The notes under the pieces are model-generated. The model did not search any database, was not told the origin of the DNA, and saw nothing but the letters and a program-made list of their open reading frames with translations. A program made the translations under genes and the position numbers. A stretch of 64,000 bases of DNA from Bugula neritina (Eukaryota > Bryozoa > Gymnolaemata > Cheilostomatida > Bugulidae), in contig OZ037767.1 in NCBI GenBank assembly GCA_964035545.1, positions 1,430,680-1,494,679 of the forward strand. Direction: 5' to 3'. Below, one piece after another: positions 1 through 13,300 of the stretch (position 1 is its first letter; each line of letters starts with the position of its first letter).

Positions 1-381
1 TTATCAAATTATCTTATGTACTTTTCTGTGTTTAATTTGCTCTTATTCTGTCATATTTTAATCTTCTTGTAAAAAAAATTGTAGAACTTCACTGTGTAAA
101 CGGTGTGAATAAATAGACTGCCTACACTAAAACACACAGCCGTATGAAACTTTCATATCAACTTAGGAGGGCAGCTACAATAATTTCGAAAGATCTGATA
201 TGCACCATGCATAACTATCACTTAATCGATGGACTCTAATGGATTCTTGCATATATAAACGTATCAGTTCTGCTTAACTTTTGCTTCAAATGCTAAATTC
301 TTTGCCTAACTTTGAAAAACCTCTACTCAAATGATTTTCCACATGATTCATAAAAGCACAGTTACAAGTTTGTCATTACAG
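1..381. other. Upstream flank of the zinc-finger gene, no gene called
   Basis: AT-rich sequence without a convincing coding region. An ATG at 331 opens a frame that runs directly into the exon starting at 382, so translation could start here if no splicing occurs; however a good 3' splice site (TTGTCATTACAG, ending at 381) favours an upstream exon that lies outside the window. I cannot decide between the two. Confidence 0.5.
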
Positions 382-2565
382 AATGCAGATGCTGACACTA
401 ATGGGAAATTAGACAGCAGTTTTGAATCTGAAGCTCTGGATTGGTTAGAGAACTGTTACTCTTCTGGAGACTCTGATGATGAATACAACGAGGAGAATAT
501 TCCAGTAAATAAGAGAATTCTGAAACCAAAAGGTAGTATGAGAGAATAACTATACATTGCTATACTTGTGAATACTATATGAGCTATTTAGTTTACTTGT
601 AGAGTTGTGTAAATAGTCATATATAGGAATTCACAAGGCAAAGATCCCATGCATATACACAGTTGGCTAATGTTAAGTTACGTTTATACCTCTGCTGAAA
701 AAAATACTGAGTTTCAGTTAATAGCGCTTGTCCAGGTACCCTTTTATAGTCAAACTGAAATCGTTGAAATCATATTTATGCCGAAACTTACTTTCTAAAA
801 GTAAACTCTGACTCGCCTAATGGCCATTTGATGCCCTTTATAGACGTCGTGAATTAGTGAAATTGTCAGCATAAAAGTGATATTTGTGAAGGCGTAGGCG
901 ATATAATTATTACCATATAAGTATGTCATCTTATAATCGCCAAAGTCATAACTAAATAACGATGTTTACAAGGAGTTGTTACTCCTTTTGAGTATTATTC
1001 TGAAATCGGCCGATTAAGTTATCACAGTACAAAAATTTTTACTAGTGGCTTTTACAATGCAACGCAACTCGAAGAACTTTCAACCCAGCCAAATTGAATT
1101 TTGAACTGAAAATCGTGAAAGTCTAAACGCAACTAAAACTTAATTGATGTTATGTTCTTGCCATATTTGACAGTTTATTAGCCTACACGACTGTGTGAAA
1201 GCTGCAATTTTTGTTTATTTGCTAAAAGTTAATACAACTAGACTAATTATTTCGAGTTTGTTAATCTGATAATACATCTTCCAAGTGATATGTGAATATG
1301 TATTTTCTAGCACATTTTGGGACAAAAAAATTATCCTGGTTATTACTTTGTGTTCAGCCTTTTCAGTAAAGTATTACATATTATTACATGAATCCTCATA
1401 ATAATTTGTTGCAGCTGAAGAAAATAGTTCTTCCCCAGTTGAACTAGAAGCTCCCAGAACTATAAAATGTGGAGACTGTGACTTTAGATGCAGTTATCCT
1501 GACGAACTCAAGAAACATATGAAATGTCACCGGAAAGGAAGTGAGAAGAAATACAAGTGTACTCTGTGTGAGTATAGAAGTGCAGACCGCCGTAACCTAC
1601 AGACACACCTCAGGACACACAGTGGAGAGAAGCCATACAAGTGTACTCTGTGTGAGTATAGAAGTGCATACAGTGGTGCTCTACAGAGACACCTCAGGAC
1701 ACACAGTGGAGAGAAGCCATACAAGTGTACTCTGTGTGAGTATAGATGTACAACCAGTAGTACCCTACAGAACCACCTCGGGACACACAGTGGAGAGAAG
1801 CCATACAAGTGTACTCTGTGTGAGTATAGAAGTGCATACAGCAGTGCTCTACAGAGACACCTCAGGACACACAGTGGGAAGAAGCCGTACAAGTGTACTC
1901 TGTGTGAGTATAGATGTACAACCAATGGTAACCTACAGACACACCTCAGGACACACAGTGGAGAGAAGCCATACAAGTGTACTCTGTGTGAGTATAGATG
2001 TGCACAGAGCAGTCACCTACAAACACACCTCAGGACACACAGTGGAGAGAAGCCATACAAGTGTACTCTGTGTGAGTATAGAAGTGCATACAGTGGTGCT
2101 CTACAGAGACACCTCAGGACACACAGTGGAGAGAAGCCATACAAGTGTACTCTGTGTGAGTATAGATGTACAACCAGTAGTACCCTACAGAACCACCTCA
2201 GGACACACAGTGGAGAGAAACCATACAAGTGTACTCTGTGTGAGTATAGAAGTGCACAGAGCAGTCACCTACAGAGACACCTCAGGAAACACAGTGGAGA
2301 GAAGCCATACAAGTGTACTCTGTGTGAGTATAGATGTACAACCAATGGTAACCTACAGACACACCTCAGAACACACAGTGGAGAGAAGCCATACAAGTGT
2401 ACTCTGTGTGAGTATAGATGTACAACCAGTAGTACCCTACAGGACCACCTCAGGACACACAGTGGAGAAAAACCATACAAGTGTACTCAGTGTGAGTATA
2501 GATGTGCAGTCAACAGTAACCTACAGAGACACCTCAGGACACAACATGCTGGTGAGAAACCTTAG
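382..2565 (+). CDS. C2H2 zinc-finger protein (13 fingers), at least two exons, 5' end uncertain
   Basis: Probable sequence-specific DNA-binding nuclear protein. Exon A (382-532) follows the acceptor TCATTACAG and ends at AAAG|GTAGTA; it encodes an acidic, Ser/Asp-rich segment (SSGDSDDEYNEEN). Exon B (1415-2565) follows TTGTTGCAG; G+CT joins in frame to AEENSSSPVE, then a divergent first finger (CGDCDFRCSYPDELKKHMKCH), then twelve fingers of the form CTLCEYR-x7-LQ-x-HLRTH linked by SGEKPYK, ending in a stop at 2563-2565. The last finger has H-x4-H spacing (HLRTQH). The usual core Phe is replaced by Ser or Cys, with Tyr two residues earlier, a variant seen in CTCF-like and Hunchback-like fingers. 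No KRAB, BTB, SCAN or PRDM domain is visible, so the target and effect are unknown. The gene is convergent with the RyR gene. If the ATG at 331 is the true start the protein has a short extra N terminus. Confidence 0.85.
533..1414 (+). other. Intron of the zinc-finger gene
   Basis: Bounded by GT at 533 and AG at 1414, with phases that join exactly (G|CT). AT-rich with no coding signal that I can see. Confidence 0.75.
1540..2555 (+). repeat. 84-bp coding tandem repeat (zinc-finger array) with a 420-bp higher-order duplication
   Basis: Twelve units of 84 bp, one finger each. Units differ mainly at the DNA-contact positions of the helix: SADRRN, SAYSGA, CTTSST, SAYSSA, CTTNGN, CAQSSH, SAYSGA, CTTSST, SAQSSH, CTTNGN, CTTSST, CAVNSN. 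Fingers 2-3-5 recur as fingers 7-8-10, an offset of five units (420 bp), so a five-finger block was duplicated and then partly edited. Long open frames on the other frames and strand here are by-products of the repeat. Confidence 0.9.
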
Positions 2566-3359
2566 TTGAGTGATAACCTGTCACCTCTATAACATTGTGA
2601 CATGTACTGTATAGTATAGCGCATTGCAGTGCAGCACTAGATGTTTATATCTCATGAGTTGCAATTGTATAATTGTTGACTATGAGCTACACATTGTACA
2701 GGCTTTATATATCTTATATTTATAGGTTTATGCATTCATCTTATAATTTTGTGATATACTCTAATATGTGATTAACATGCATGTATTGTTATACCTTTAC
2801 GCTAGTAGATAATGGGCTAGTACACTATTATATATAATAATATATTATAATATAATATATGTGGCAAGAGATACTTGGACAGAATTTGTTGTTGACTGTT
2901 TTCCTTAGAATCTGGTAAATAGCTAGGCAGCTTCTGATTGGTGTGTGGAATAATGATCATACCGTGAAGTAGAGAGGGCCACTGTGTAGTTTATTGAATA
3001 ATAACAAAAGAGGGTAGGACTGAGGGCGAACTGCTCAATATTTCAGTCAAAAATATATTATTTATTTACGCTATATATTATGGGTATAATTTCATACAGT
3101 CGGTTCACGCAATCCATTACATATGCTAAACATAATCATACAAAAAATATGAAATATTCAATGTAGTTTGAACTAAGTATTAAATACTAAACAATGCTGC
3201 AAAATGCAATCATCAAATATGGGAGACTTGGCTAATTCAATCAATATAAAACACTACAAAAAATATTAGCCAATGCATTGCCATGATCAACATGGCACTG
3301 TTTAAATTTGTTAACCTATATCTACTACCATAGCCTAAATCTCTTAAACCAAGTTAAGG
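2566..3359. other. Convergent intergenic region holding both 3' UTRs
   Basis: Space between the stop of the zinc-finger gene (+) and the stop of the RyR gene (-). Candidate poly(A) signals for RyR on the minus strand (AATAAA, read as tttatt on plus) lie at 3061-3066 and 2990-2995. An AT dinucleotide-rich tract at about 2830-2865 is partly self-complementary. I see no gene. Confidence 0.5.
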
Positions 3360-4313
3360 TTAGCTTGTGGTCTCATCTGAGTCGTACTGTTTTCGGAAAC
3401 AATCGCCAACAGGAAAGAAATCCCAGCATCTATTATTATACATTTCCCAAACGTATGTTTCCTGGCCTGTGTACTCCGTATCCGGTTTATTTATCAAATG
3501 CATCAAAAAGAACCTAAAAAGTTACCAATAAAAATGTTAAAAATTCCATAAATGCATATAGAGTGCTAACTATAGCAATAATATTCACTTAAATTAAAAG
3601 ACTGGTGTGTAGCTGCAAAATGTTTACCATAACTCGACTAGATTACGCAATAATAAAAATGATAAAAATATATCATGTTTTTCCAATAAGGAAAGAGTAA
3701 AATAATGACATGGAAATAAGTAGTTTCTTACATGTAGTTTGCAAAGTTGTGTTCTTTCATAACATGCCTTTCAAACCCGTGTGGATGTTCGTCAAAATAG
3801 TCCTTACCAATGCCGCATATGAAGCAGCTTGACTGTAGTATAAATAAAACAATAGGAGTTCAATAAATAAACAAAATATACAGCACAGAGCATACTTCAA
3901 GCTGAAGACAAATCACACGTATTAGTAGGGAAATACATTTATTACTTGAATAAAGTTACAAACATACCTCCATATCTTCCTTTACTTGTTCTAATTGACT
4001 TCTTAATTCTCCAAAAGCATCGATAATTAAACCTAAAACATGGTGACAATGTTTTCTGTTAACTCACTGCAAGAATTGAACCCAAGTACAATGAAGTTTG
4101 TACTTAATCAAGCTATGTACTTTCCAAGATATAAAATACAATCAAAACTCAATTACCTTGAATGATGGCAAGGAGGATAACGATGACAAAGAAGAAGAAA
4201 GAAATATCAAAGATATTCCTGAAGACCTCTGAAGGATCTCCATCTGCTGATTCAATCTCATCTCCGATTCCTCCCCCAGCCCTGACACCAGTGTGCAGGT
4301 GGAACACAAAACA
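3360..4313 (-). CDS. RyR: RyR exons 97-100: pore, selectivity filter, S6 and zinc-binding C-terminal domain (about residues 4924-5081)
   Basis: Exons: 4157-4313, 3968-4032, 3732-3832, 3360-3513. Exon 97: [20 protein letters not shown], the selectivity filter GGGIGD being invariant in RyRs, then S6 ([20 protein letters not shown]). Exon 98: [20 protein letters not shown], the S6 extension that carries the cytosolic gate. Exon 99: [20 protein letters not shown] then ERHVMKEH, giving the Cys-Cys-His-His zinc site of the C-terminal domain. Exon 100: [43 protein letters not shown], ending DSDETTS and stop. The last few residues are less conserved, as in other RyRs. Confidence 0.97.
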
Positions 4314-7300
4314 CTAAAACATGTCATGAGAAGCTTTGACTGACCAGTGCTAGTGTCGTTAGTAAATAGTTTTGATGTTTTACAATTCAGTGTAGTGAAG
4401 TTGAGAGAATTCATTAAACTCACCGTAAGTAAATCATTGCATTTATACTGAGGGCCATCTCCCTCCTCCCCCTCCTGTGCGTAGAACTTTCTGAAGAAGT
4501 TGAAGGCTATGACTGAGTAGATGTAGACCACCACTGAGGTCAGCATGACTGTGAGAATCAGCTGCTTCCCATTGTGAGTAACAGACTGTGGCAAACAGAG
4601 AACTCTACTGAAATCTCACTATATGCTTATATTTATTCATCAGAGCAATGAATTTTATTTTACATCACAGTTTGAAAAATACTATGTTTAACAGAAAAGT
4701 TAAGACGAATAACTTTATGAAAGCCCATGCTTACAATAAACCTATGCATTATATTATGGCTATGGTAATGCATGAATGTTTAGTTTTTCAGATTTTCAGT
4801 TTAAAAGTCAAGAAAAAACATATTCTGTAATATTTACAATAATTCCACATTGGCTAGCATTGTTAGAATATCTAAAAAGTTTCATAAAGTTACCTGCAAA
4901 ATGGTGCCAAGGGTTTTAATACTGAAAGCCACATCCATTAAATGTGCTGCATAAAAGAAGTGATTATAGTTTCCTATGATACTGAAGAGAAGGTACGAGG
5001 AGAGATAGAGGAAATTCTACAATCAAACAAAAATCTTTTTAAAATTCCTTTTCCTAGATAAATGAAAACAAAAAGTAGACAACTCATACTTGATGTACAT
5101 AATGTGATTTGCGATCTCAAATTTAGCAGCAGAAAATACGAATGTGTATATGCAGAAGCACAACTACTTCTGTCTAGAACTAATCAATACCCTAAGGCTC
5201 AAACCATAGATAAAGTTGATAAGAGGAACAATTTAAGACATCAAGTAAGCTTGATATTTGAGTATAAAAACGGCCACCTCAGATGAAATACTTCAAATGA
5301 TGGTCAGGTTTTAGCAAAAAGAGATCTTACAGTTCAAGAAATATGATAGCATCATGTTCAGCTGCAATTAACTTGGTAAAGTTAGTTAATGTGTTACCAG
5401 GTAAAGTTAGTTGATGTGTTACCAGGTAAAGTTAGTTGATGTGTTACCAAGTAAAGTTAGCTGATGTGTTACCAGGTAATATTCTCCACTCACATTATCA
5501 GATAAAATAACTCCCCACTTCCAAATTTCATATTTCCAGTCCACATCGGAGAGAAAAGTTGGAAGTAGACCCCCTGATGTTTTCTTAACTTCTGGTGCAA
5601 ATCTGGCTTTTCCCGCGTCAGATTTCTCTATGGCGAGCAGTGCGTTGATTTCCTCCGGGTCAAACTGTTCAGAGTATTTGGCCTTGACCTAAAGGTAAGA
5701 GTGAAAAGTTGGTTGAGTAACCACAGAGTCAAGGGATACTAAAAAATGCAGTTCAATTTAGCGCTAGATATTGCACACTATGGAACATATATTAAAAATA
5801 CTGTTACTAAACAACGTGCAGAAATCTTAATCTAAAGACACAATTATCTGATACAAATTACAATTTCTTTATCAACTGCTTCAGATTACTCAACAGCTCT
5901 ATTAAAAAAGTCGTCACAATAAAAATTTCAAACCCCAACCTGTATAGCTAAACACTTGAATTGTTTTGTGATTAATAAACACCCTGAACTACCATTTAAA
6001 TTTCTAATTATGATTTCCATACCTTCTTCTTGACAAACTTGTCCCAGTAGTAAGCAGGGAAAGACCGAGTACTCAGCACAAGTCTGTCCCACTGTAGCTT
6101 CAGTTCATCACTTCCCGGTTCCTCCGCAATCCACATACCTTCAAACTCTAGTTTTCGGGCTATTGACTTCTCCCGTTTGAAGATCACTAAAGGCACCTAA
6201 CAAACAGCATTTTCTTTCAGCTTAAACACAAATTTATAAGACAGAACTAAAAAGTTAAACTTTTTATCTCCTGAAGTGTTAATTGTATTTATTATTGCTT
6301 TGTATAAGAAATCTTAATAATTTGTATTTTATGGTTATGTTTCCATAGTAACAGCCACTACGAAATAGTGACTAACCTTGAGACAGTAGTATGCAATGAG
6401 CATGCTCAGGGATGTGAGAGTGTGGACGAGAGCAAGTAACTGTAGACTATACTCTAAGTATGAGTCGGACTCCTTCATGGCAATTGTCTCCTCGACTTCA
6501 CATTCACTATTCTCTTCAGCTTCCATTAAGGCAGCTTCTTCGTCAGATACTTCCACCATCATAGTTGTTACCTTGGATATCAGCAACAGTTGTAATAGTG
6601 GTAGTTGCAAGAACAGTAGAAAGTGCAGTTTACAAAGAGGCGTTTGAGGGTTCTCCCCAGGACAAATCTGTGTTGAGTTGGTAAAACATTGGGAGGCAAT
6701 TGCTTTTAACAATACTAAATTGGATGGTGAGCGATTTCAAAGGAAATTTTGATATATTTTTGATTACAATTTCTATATATAAAATTTAGAAGATATGAAT
6801 AGTAACTAGGATAAGTTTGACTTCTTAAAAACATGACCGTCATTTCACCAACAAATGTTTTCAACTCACCCGATAGAATAAGAGTAGAAAATTGATAGCA
6901 AAGGCCATTGTCAAAGCAGCCATCTTGAAGTTGTAGAAATTTCTAGCAAAGAAGCTAATGGCATATTTTCCCCAGTCAAAGCCAACTGTGTCATAGCTAG
7001 GCTGTTCATCACCCTTAGGTCCTCCGGGCTCCCTGGTAACATCATCTGGAGTCTGGTTTGGAGAGGAGAGAGGCTGAAATGGTGGCGACTAAAACATACA
7101 GGAAATAGTAAAATTAAGTTATTCAAAACACAAAACTAAAGTACAAAAAACACCTTTATTATAACGTGACTCGCCTGGTGATTCATTGTAGAGTTTGGCA
7201 AATCATGCGTCTGCTGAGACAAACTAGCTCCGTCTGCAACTTCAATAGCCTCATCTGCATTAGCAGACGTCTGCTCAGACTGAGAAAATGTTCCGGAAAC

Positions 7301-10300
7301 ATCCTCCAAACTGGTAGGTTCACCAAGGCCAGACGGGGTTGTATAAGACTCAGGAGGGGGTAGGCAGTGGATTCTTTCATCCACCACTTGGGTTTGGGGT
7401 TCTCCCATCATCATAGCCAATATCCATTTGAAGAATGTGCTGATGAAAATTGAAATTTATAAAACTAATAACTAATTGACTGTAATTTAATAATAGTAAG
7501 GCTTTTAGATTCAAGAGATACCTTTATAAATAGAGCACTTTCAAGTTACTAACCAATCAATACAGCGGATAATAAAAATATAAAATAAAAACTTACCAAA
7601 TTATAGTGAAGATGAGTTTCAATATAAACACAGTTGATTTTTTCACAACTTGAAGTAGGGCCATCAACAACTGCGTGAATGTCATGGAGCGTAGAGTTGA
7701 AACACCGTGTTTAATATTGGTGACGGTTAGTAAGCCAAGGGCAAACCATAGGCCCGCCCACATGGTAGAGATGCAAGTTTTTGTGCCTTCCCACACAAGG
7801 CCGCTGAAATGCACAGGAAATCTGAATTAGTAAAAGTTGAGAGAAATATGTGAGATAACTTTGAGTAGGCTGTTGGGTAGAATAGTGAAAACTAGTTACG
7901 AAGATGTCAAAATATATGCAAAAAGAAACAGTTACGGGAAGAAAAGAAAACTATGTGGTGCAATGAAGTCTGTTGACCAATCAGAATGAGAGAATCAAAA
8001 GTTGTCTTTTCAACAACTGAATTAGTGTATAATCAAAGCTTTTTATAGGTGAAGGTAAATTTGGTTTAATAAAAATCAGAGAGTTGAGAAATTATAACAG
8101 TTAAATGTATTGAAATAGAAGCAAGGTGTGTATAATCATCATAAATACCTGTTATTTTTAAAGCTGAAAAACACAAATAACTGCATTACCAAGTAATCAT
8201 CAATACTGCCATTTTCAACAGGTGCAAAAGTTACGAAATCAAAAAAACCTACATGACAAAATAAGTGTTTTAAAGCCTGTAGGCTAGCTTACATATGCTG
8301 CTTTTATCCGGCAACCCACAATAAACATAAAGTACAACATAATATAACATACACAGTAGATATTTGTTCCGTATATCCAGCCTGAGCTCTCAATGCTTTA
8401 GCATGTGCCATACGCAGATCTTGTTCCTCAGCACTGATACTAGTAGCGTGCTGCATCTATCAGAATAACACAAGTGGGTAACTATCAGATACACTGTTAT
8501 ATTCAATGTAATACGTCATGTCAAATAAATTTGTCATTTCAAAAAGATTTAAATAAACTACACAACCAAGCCGTAGCAAATGGCTGATAAAACAAGCAAT
8601 AAATTAAGTTTTGCAAATTCCAACCTCAAATATTGTGTCTTCACAGAAACCAACAAATGATTCAATCTTCTCGTTATCTCCCTCTTCGTTGACGATGTTG
8701 TGAAGGAAGTAACGTTTAGATTCCTGTATAACACAACATATACAATGTAGAGAGTAACATATACATATACAATGTAGAGAGTAACATATACATATACAAT
8801 GTAGAGTGTAACATATACATATACAATGTAGAGAGTAACATATACATATACAATGTAGAGAGTAACATATACATATACAATGTAGAGTGTAACATATACA
8901 ATGTAGAGAGTAACATATACATATACAATACTGAGCGTACACTAGTTTATACTCACTTTGATTTGTGGTTTCTCCCACTGATTGATATGGCTCTGTGTAA
9001 TCTCAAAATAAACTCTTTCTATTCTCCCGGCTGACCCCATAATTTCTATTCTACCCAAATATGGCTCAAAGTAGTCCAGCACTGACTTGGCTTTCTCCAA
9101 GAACCTTTCCAGCCTACAGAATGAGTGACACTCAAGTCTAAACAATTTCTCTACCACCAATGTAATAATAGCTCACCTGGGGTCACCAGCTGGGTTTAAT
9201 AACAGCTCACCTGGGGCTACTAGCTGGGTATAGCAACAGCTCACCTGGGGCCACCAGCTGGGTTTAGTAATAGCTCACCTGGGGTCACCAGCTGGGTATA
9301 GCAACAGCTCACCTGGGGTCATTGGGCATATGCTCGGCCAGATTTGTGAGAAGCAGAGCGACGTTGAATCCAATGTCTTTGGCCGGATTGTGGAAACGCT
9401 CCGTGAACTCAAGGAAGTCTACTTTACCGTCTTTATTGGCGTCAACACACATCATGATGTAGTCAATTTCCTCTCTGTTGATAATTATATAATATAATAA
9501 ATTACTTTGGAACTTTCATTATATTACATTTTAGACAAAGTTTAATTTAGCCAAAGCATTTGATGTTGACATTATTATAAACAACTATTATTATTACATT
9601 TGTAACATTAAATGAGAAGTAGAGAATAGAGAAAAATATCCAAATCAATAAAAAAACAATCAGTACATTACAATATATCACCTAGTAATGTTGTCATTTC
9701 TGTGTTAAAATAAAGTGCAAAAAGTATAATAGACTATACAGTTGAAAAGTAATAGTATATACTAGATATACATAAACTACTGACAATATCGATATCTGTT
9801 GTACAGAACATGCAGTAGTAAAGCGACGTGAATTACAATATCCAAGAAGTAGACATCTTAAAAGATATATTTTGTTCAAGAGTTGGTGAGATTAAAACTC
9901 CTTCACAAAAGAAAGATGCTAATTCGAGAAAAGTCATCAAATATTCGCATATATAATCTAAATTCCAAATGACACTCCACATTAATTGTGGAAAGACAAC
10001 TTCTAAACCAAACAAAACATTCTATAAAATGTTTGAACAGATTTTACAGCCAACTCGAGAAAGGTGCCCAGAAAAGTATGAGCTACACAACGTCGTGGTT
10101 ATAAAATAAAAACACTGATTTCAAATAAAAGTTGCTTTGCACGTACAAGTAATATGCTTGCCCATGCAGTAGTGAAGCGTGATAGCACTGTGGCTGTGCT
10201 AAGAGATGAGAAGAGAGAACAGAAGAGATAAAAAGTGTAGAGTGTAGAGACAACCTTCAATGTACTGGTTTAGAAAAACATTCAAAACATCTGACTTTTT

Positions 10301-13300
10301 AAATTTGGTAATCATTCAGCATGTAGTCTTGAATAAGATGAATCGAACTGTAGCTAGCAATAAATGGAGTTACAGAATTACATTAAATAAAATATATTTG
10401 AATATCAACATCACAATAATATATATTTATGTATGGGGGCAAAGCAGATTGGGGACTCCTTGGAGCACACTGTAACCAGGGAGGTATGCACAGGTATCAC
10501 TCTAACCTTATGTTCAAAGTGATTACAAATTAACTTTTTACTTAATGACACGGAGAAAACTCTAATATTGTGGAGACAACAAGAGAGGTGAAGGGATGAA
10601 ATTAGGGAAAGGAAAGCTTAGGGGATGTAAGCTGACAGACATGGTGAATAGCCCCACGTGCAGTGCTTTCTTACTCTGAGTAAACTTTCATGGAGGCCAT
10701 AGCCTCACGGAATTCCTTGTGCGAGACGTTACCGTCGCCATTTTGGTCGATGGCCTGTGATAAATACAATGAAAGACATTATTTAGACTGTACAAACCGT
10801 GCATACAACTTCTGGTGATACATGGCAATGCGGAATTCCTTGGGGGAAATGTATCCATCTTTGTTTAAATCATACTCCTGAAACACGGTGAACAAGAGGG
10901 AACGATTCTCAATGCTGAATAAACGCGTATTTTATTTTATGTCAACACAAAACCAAAAATACATTTCAACAATGAATAAAGCTCCAATGACAGAAAGGGG
11001 AAACAACTCCAAGTTGGTGGACATGTTGTATAATATGACTACAATTACCAGGAAAGCTTCAGAAGTTGTCATATCCTTCATTTTAAGGAATATATCAAAG
11101 AACTTGAGGATCATCTCAAAGTTAGCAGACGACTCTACCAGCGTGTCAACCATCTGTTTGCCGATGGGACCATTCATCACATTTCCTGTAAAACAACCAG
11201 AATCAACTTGAAATGCTGAACATCTATATAGGATTGCTTAAAATGATGATTTAAAATACAGAGAGCAAAGCATGTTTCAACACAGACACTGTTATTTTCC
11301 TACCTTCCAGCATAGAGAGCAGCATTATCATCATTTCCTTCTGCAGATTCATGAATTCTCTCAACAGCTCCAACTGCTCGGGATCTCTCGACAGTTTGTC
11401 TTGCATGTGTGCGAAGATGAACAGAAAACCTCCGACAGCGTCCCAGAGACGGCTGTGCGCCAGAGTCAGCTGATTTCCTTGACACGGGCCCTGTAACAGA
11501 CAGAGATGTTCGCAAATAATTATTATTGTACTACAAATGTTTGTAAAAAAAGTTCAAAAGTTAGTAGCCGATATTTGAATGAATTCATAACAAAATGAAA
11601 TGCACGTTGGTGTAAACATAGCATTACAAACCCAAATTGGTAAAACACACACCTGGATGTAGAATACACACCTGGATGTAGAACACACACCTGGATGTAC
11701 TCAGTGAGGGCAGCAAACAGCTGTTTGCCGACTTTAATAGCTCTGATGAAGTTTGCTTTGCCCGCCTCGTCGATGGTGTCTTTGCCGGAGTAGTGCCAGT
11801 AGAAGTCCATCATGGACTCCTGAATACGGAGGAGATAATCCACTGTGCTGATGATAAGGTTGACTGTTGTGTTATTCCCTACTTGTGTTCGCAGATAGTT
11901 CTGCCAGTCTAGAGAATACAGAAATAGACTTGGAGATAGAAAATTAATATAATGTGATTTGACAGAAAGTAAAAGTAAAACATAAAAAGTAAAATATGGA
12001 AATGAAATATGAAAATATAAAAATAGAATATAGAAAAAACATGCAATGTTAAAAATAACCTGAAAAATTATAAAGATGTAATTTTTAATTACAATAAAAA
12101 TCTCACATTTTATTGATGCATAACTTTTCATGGGATTAACTTTAAAATAACAGAAATACAAAAAATCTTTTTTCTAAAAACAGATCAAGTGAAAATAAAA
12201 GTCAACAACAATGCTGTAACAGATGCTCCTAAGCAACGGCCTTCAACTTACTAGCATTATGACCTTCACACAGCAGCTGTAGAAACCTGAACAATTTACA
12301 CGTGAAGTCAGCATCTTGGAGGTTTTCCCCGGAGTTGCTAGATGACCCGTCAACACTGACTACACCAAGACTTTCCGCTTTGTTTGTTCTTTCAAATGCA
12401 TCAAGGTCAAGGACACTGTAACAACGTATTTAGGTCAACGACTTTCATGTTGTATAACCTAACCTTCATACTGTGTAACCTAACCTTCATACTGTGCAAC
12501 CTAACATTCATACTGTACAACCTAACCTGCGTACTGTATAACCTAACCTGAATACTGTGTAACCTAACCTGCACTGTTGCATGAAGCCAGACATGGCAAT
12601 GAAGAAGCCTACGTCTTTCTTTTCCTGCAAATGTTCCAGCATGTTCTGTTGGACATCAGCGTTACCTCCCAACAGCAAGGCTATGCCACAGTCAATAGTG
12701 TGAGACACCATAGGACCAGGCACTCCCTGCAACCCACACCAACACATTATATAAGACTCTACGGAGTGAAGTGAACAGCATTTAGAGCATCACAAGAGAA
12801 AGGTCAAAGGTTAAAGGTAGAGTAACGATACCTTAGACGCACTGATGTAGAGCAGCAGCATCTCAGAGGCAGCGCGGTTTGCCAGTCTACCTTGCTCAAA
12901 CAGCAGCTTCTGTTTTTGCATTTCTTGCTCCTAGAGAAGAAACCACAACAACCAACTATACATCCTCGTTAAAGTTACAAGGCTAGGTAAACTGTGCACA
13001 CAACTACGAGCTATCAACACACATTTACCTGCAGATTAACAGACATTTTACCTGCGTATCAACTCTCATTTCACCTTTGTACCAATAAATTTTTTACCTG
13101 GATTATATGTTTACTAATAGCAATGCTATACAAGCACAAGGTTTTGGGGTGGAATAAATTATATTATGTAAAGTTTGCTAGTTTTTTTAAAAATAATATA
13201 ACAGTTGTCTTTTACTTGAGAAAAAATATGTGAATAGAAAATTATCAAAAATAAAATAATTATTCAGGTATAGGCGTAAAAATAATATTGAGTAGAGACA

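Noticed and set aside
1527-2569. Minus-strand and alternate plus-strand open frames over the zinc-finger array
   Set aside because: Shadows of the 84-bp coding repeat; the C2H2 frame is the only one with a recognisable fold.
3308-3517. Plus-strand open frame over the RyR terminal exon
   Set aside because: Antisense to the conserved C-terminal exon, no family match.
6572-6712. Longer version of exon 92 extending upstream in the open frame
   Set aside because: It would add hydrophobic sequence absent from other RyRs; the join LLLFYR-V at 6571 keeps phase, although its acceptor is weak, so this is not fully excluded.
7166-7380. Open frames opposite or out of frame with exon 90
   Set aside because: Overlap a phase-confirmed RyR exon and show no family match.
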